DNA of 6,871 nucleotides from BM506 sp031581485 (GTDB lineage: Bacteria > Desulfobacterota > Desulfobulbia > Desulfobulbales > SURF-16): the NCBI GenBank assembly GCA_031581485.1, contig JAVLBA010000100.1, forward strand, positions 1-6,871. The letters are read 5' to 3'. The notes under the pieces were generated by a model that was not told where the DNA came from, ran no database searches, and was given only the letters and a program-made list of their open reading frames with translations. A program made the position numbers and the translations under genes. Shown here one piece after another: positions 6,629 through 6,871 of this stretch. Position 1 is the first letter of the stretch. Each line of letters starts with the position of its first letter.

Positions 6629-6871
6629 TTATTTGGCTTGAGAACCGACATGGGTGACGATCTCCGCCTTGCTCAGCTCGTTTAAGGCCGGATGATTCAT
6701 GATCTTCTGGGGATCGCTGACACCGTTGATATTCACCACAACCAGGGTGCCGCGGCCCTTGCCCCACAGATCGTTGAAATCATACACAGCACCAACCACG
6801 GCCAATTCCCCGGCCTCCACCTTGTCCGCATAGAGTTCCAGGGCCTTGTTGACCTGAAAATCGACATTGCG
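6629..6871 (-). CDS. C-terminal end of a probable beta-carbonic anhydrase (partial)
   Basis: Eighty codons and a TAA; the frame is open to the right window edge, so the start is outside. A GTG at 6820-6818 could be mistaken for a start but lies mid-domain, since RNVDFQVNKALELYADK continues upstream in frame. The core GELAVVGAVYDF followed by GTLVVVNING resembles the last beta strands of beta-class carbonic anhydrases, which carry a similar VVGAxYD strand pair after the helix. Those enzymes interconvert CO2 and bicarbonate with a Cys/His-bound zinc. The diagnostic CxDxR and HxxC ligands would be upstream and cannot be checked here. The tail (DPQKIMNHPALNEL onward) is longer than in short beta-CAs. 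The family call is inference from pattern; that the coding frame is real is more certain. Confidence 0.6.
   Translation of the reverse strand, partial: RNVDFQVNKALELYADKVEAGELAVVGAVYDFNDLWGKGRGTLVVVNINGVSDPQKIMNHPALNELSKAEIVTHVGSQAK

Noticed and set aside
6468..6767. 99-codon minus-strand frame overlapping the right-hand gene
   Set aside because: It is out of frame with the carbonic-anhydrase-like coding sequence and runs across both stem-loops; its translation has no domain-like pattern.

Overview
The window reads as an ordinary bacterial chromosome segment, probably from a Gram-negative anaerobe of the Desulfobacterota (delta-proteobacterial) type. That placement rests on the character of the proteins: a MASE3/PAS hybrid histidine kinase with a cysteine-rich PAS domain, a type-2 dGTPase-like protein, and a ValRS with four CxxC pairs. 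It is inference, not a database match. Base composition is moderately GC-rich except for one clearly AT-rich gene.

Layout. Positions 2-1900 (+) hold the 3' part of a membrane-bound hybrid sensor histidine kinase (MASE3 - PAS - HisKA - HATPase_c - receiver). Its reading frame is open to the left window edge, so the true start lies outside. It converges on a minus-strand cluster that reads, in transcription order: a dGTPase-like HD hydrolase (6414-5353), valyl-tRNA synthetase valS (5349-2683) and an AT-rich orphan protein (2605-1967). The dGTPase-like gene and valS lie in the same reading frame, separated only by two tandem TAA codons, and are almost certainly co-transcribed. The orphan follows valS after a 77-base gap that contains a GC-rich hairpin. 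It has its own clear Shine-Dalgarno sequence and looks like an acquired gene.

Further right, 6629-6871 (-) is the C-terminal end of a protein that resembles a beta-carbonic anhydrase. It is followed by two stem-loops; the second (6508-6569) is a long inverted repeat flanked by A5 and T5, a likely terminator that isolates this gene from the dGTPase-valS operon.

Together the window joins housekeeping functions (valine-tRNA charging, dNTP turnover, probably CO2/bicarbonate chemistry) to an unrelated signalling kinase and one unexplained AT-rich gene. I see no tRNA or rRNA genes, CRISPR array, insertion sequence, phage gene or recognisable defence system, and no convincing new multi-gene system. 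The least explained element is the AT-rich 212-residue protein downstream of valS.
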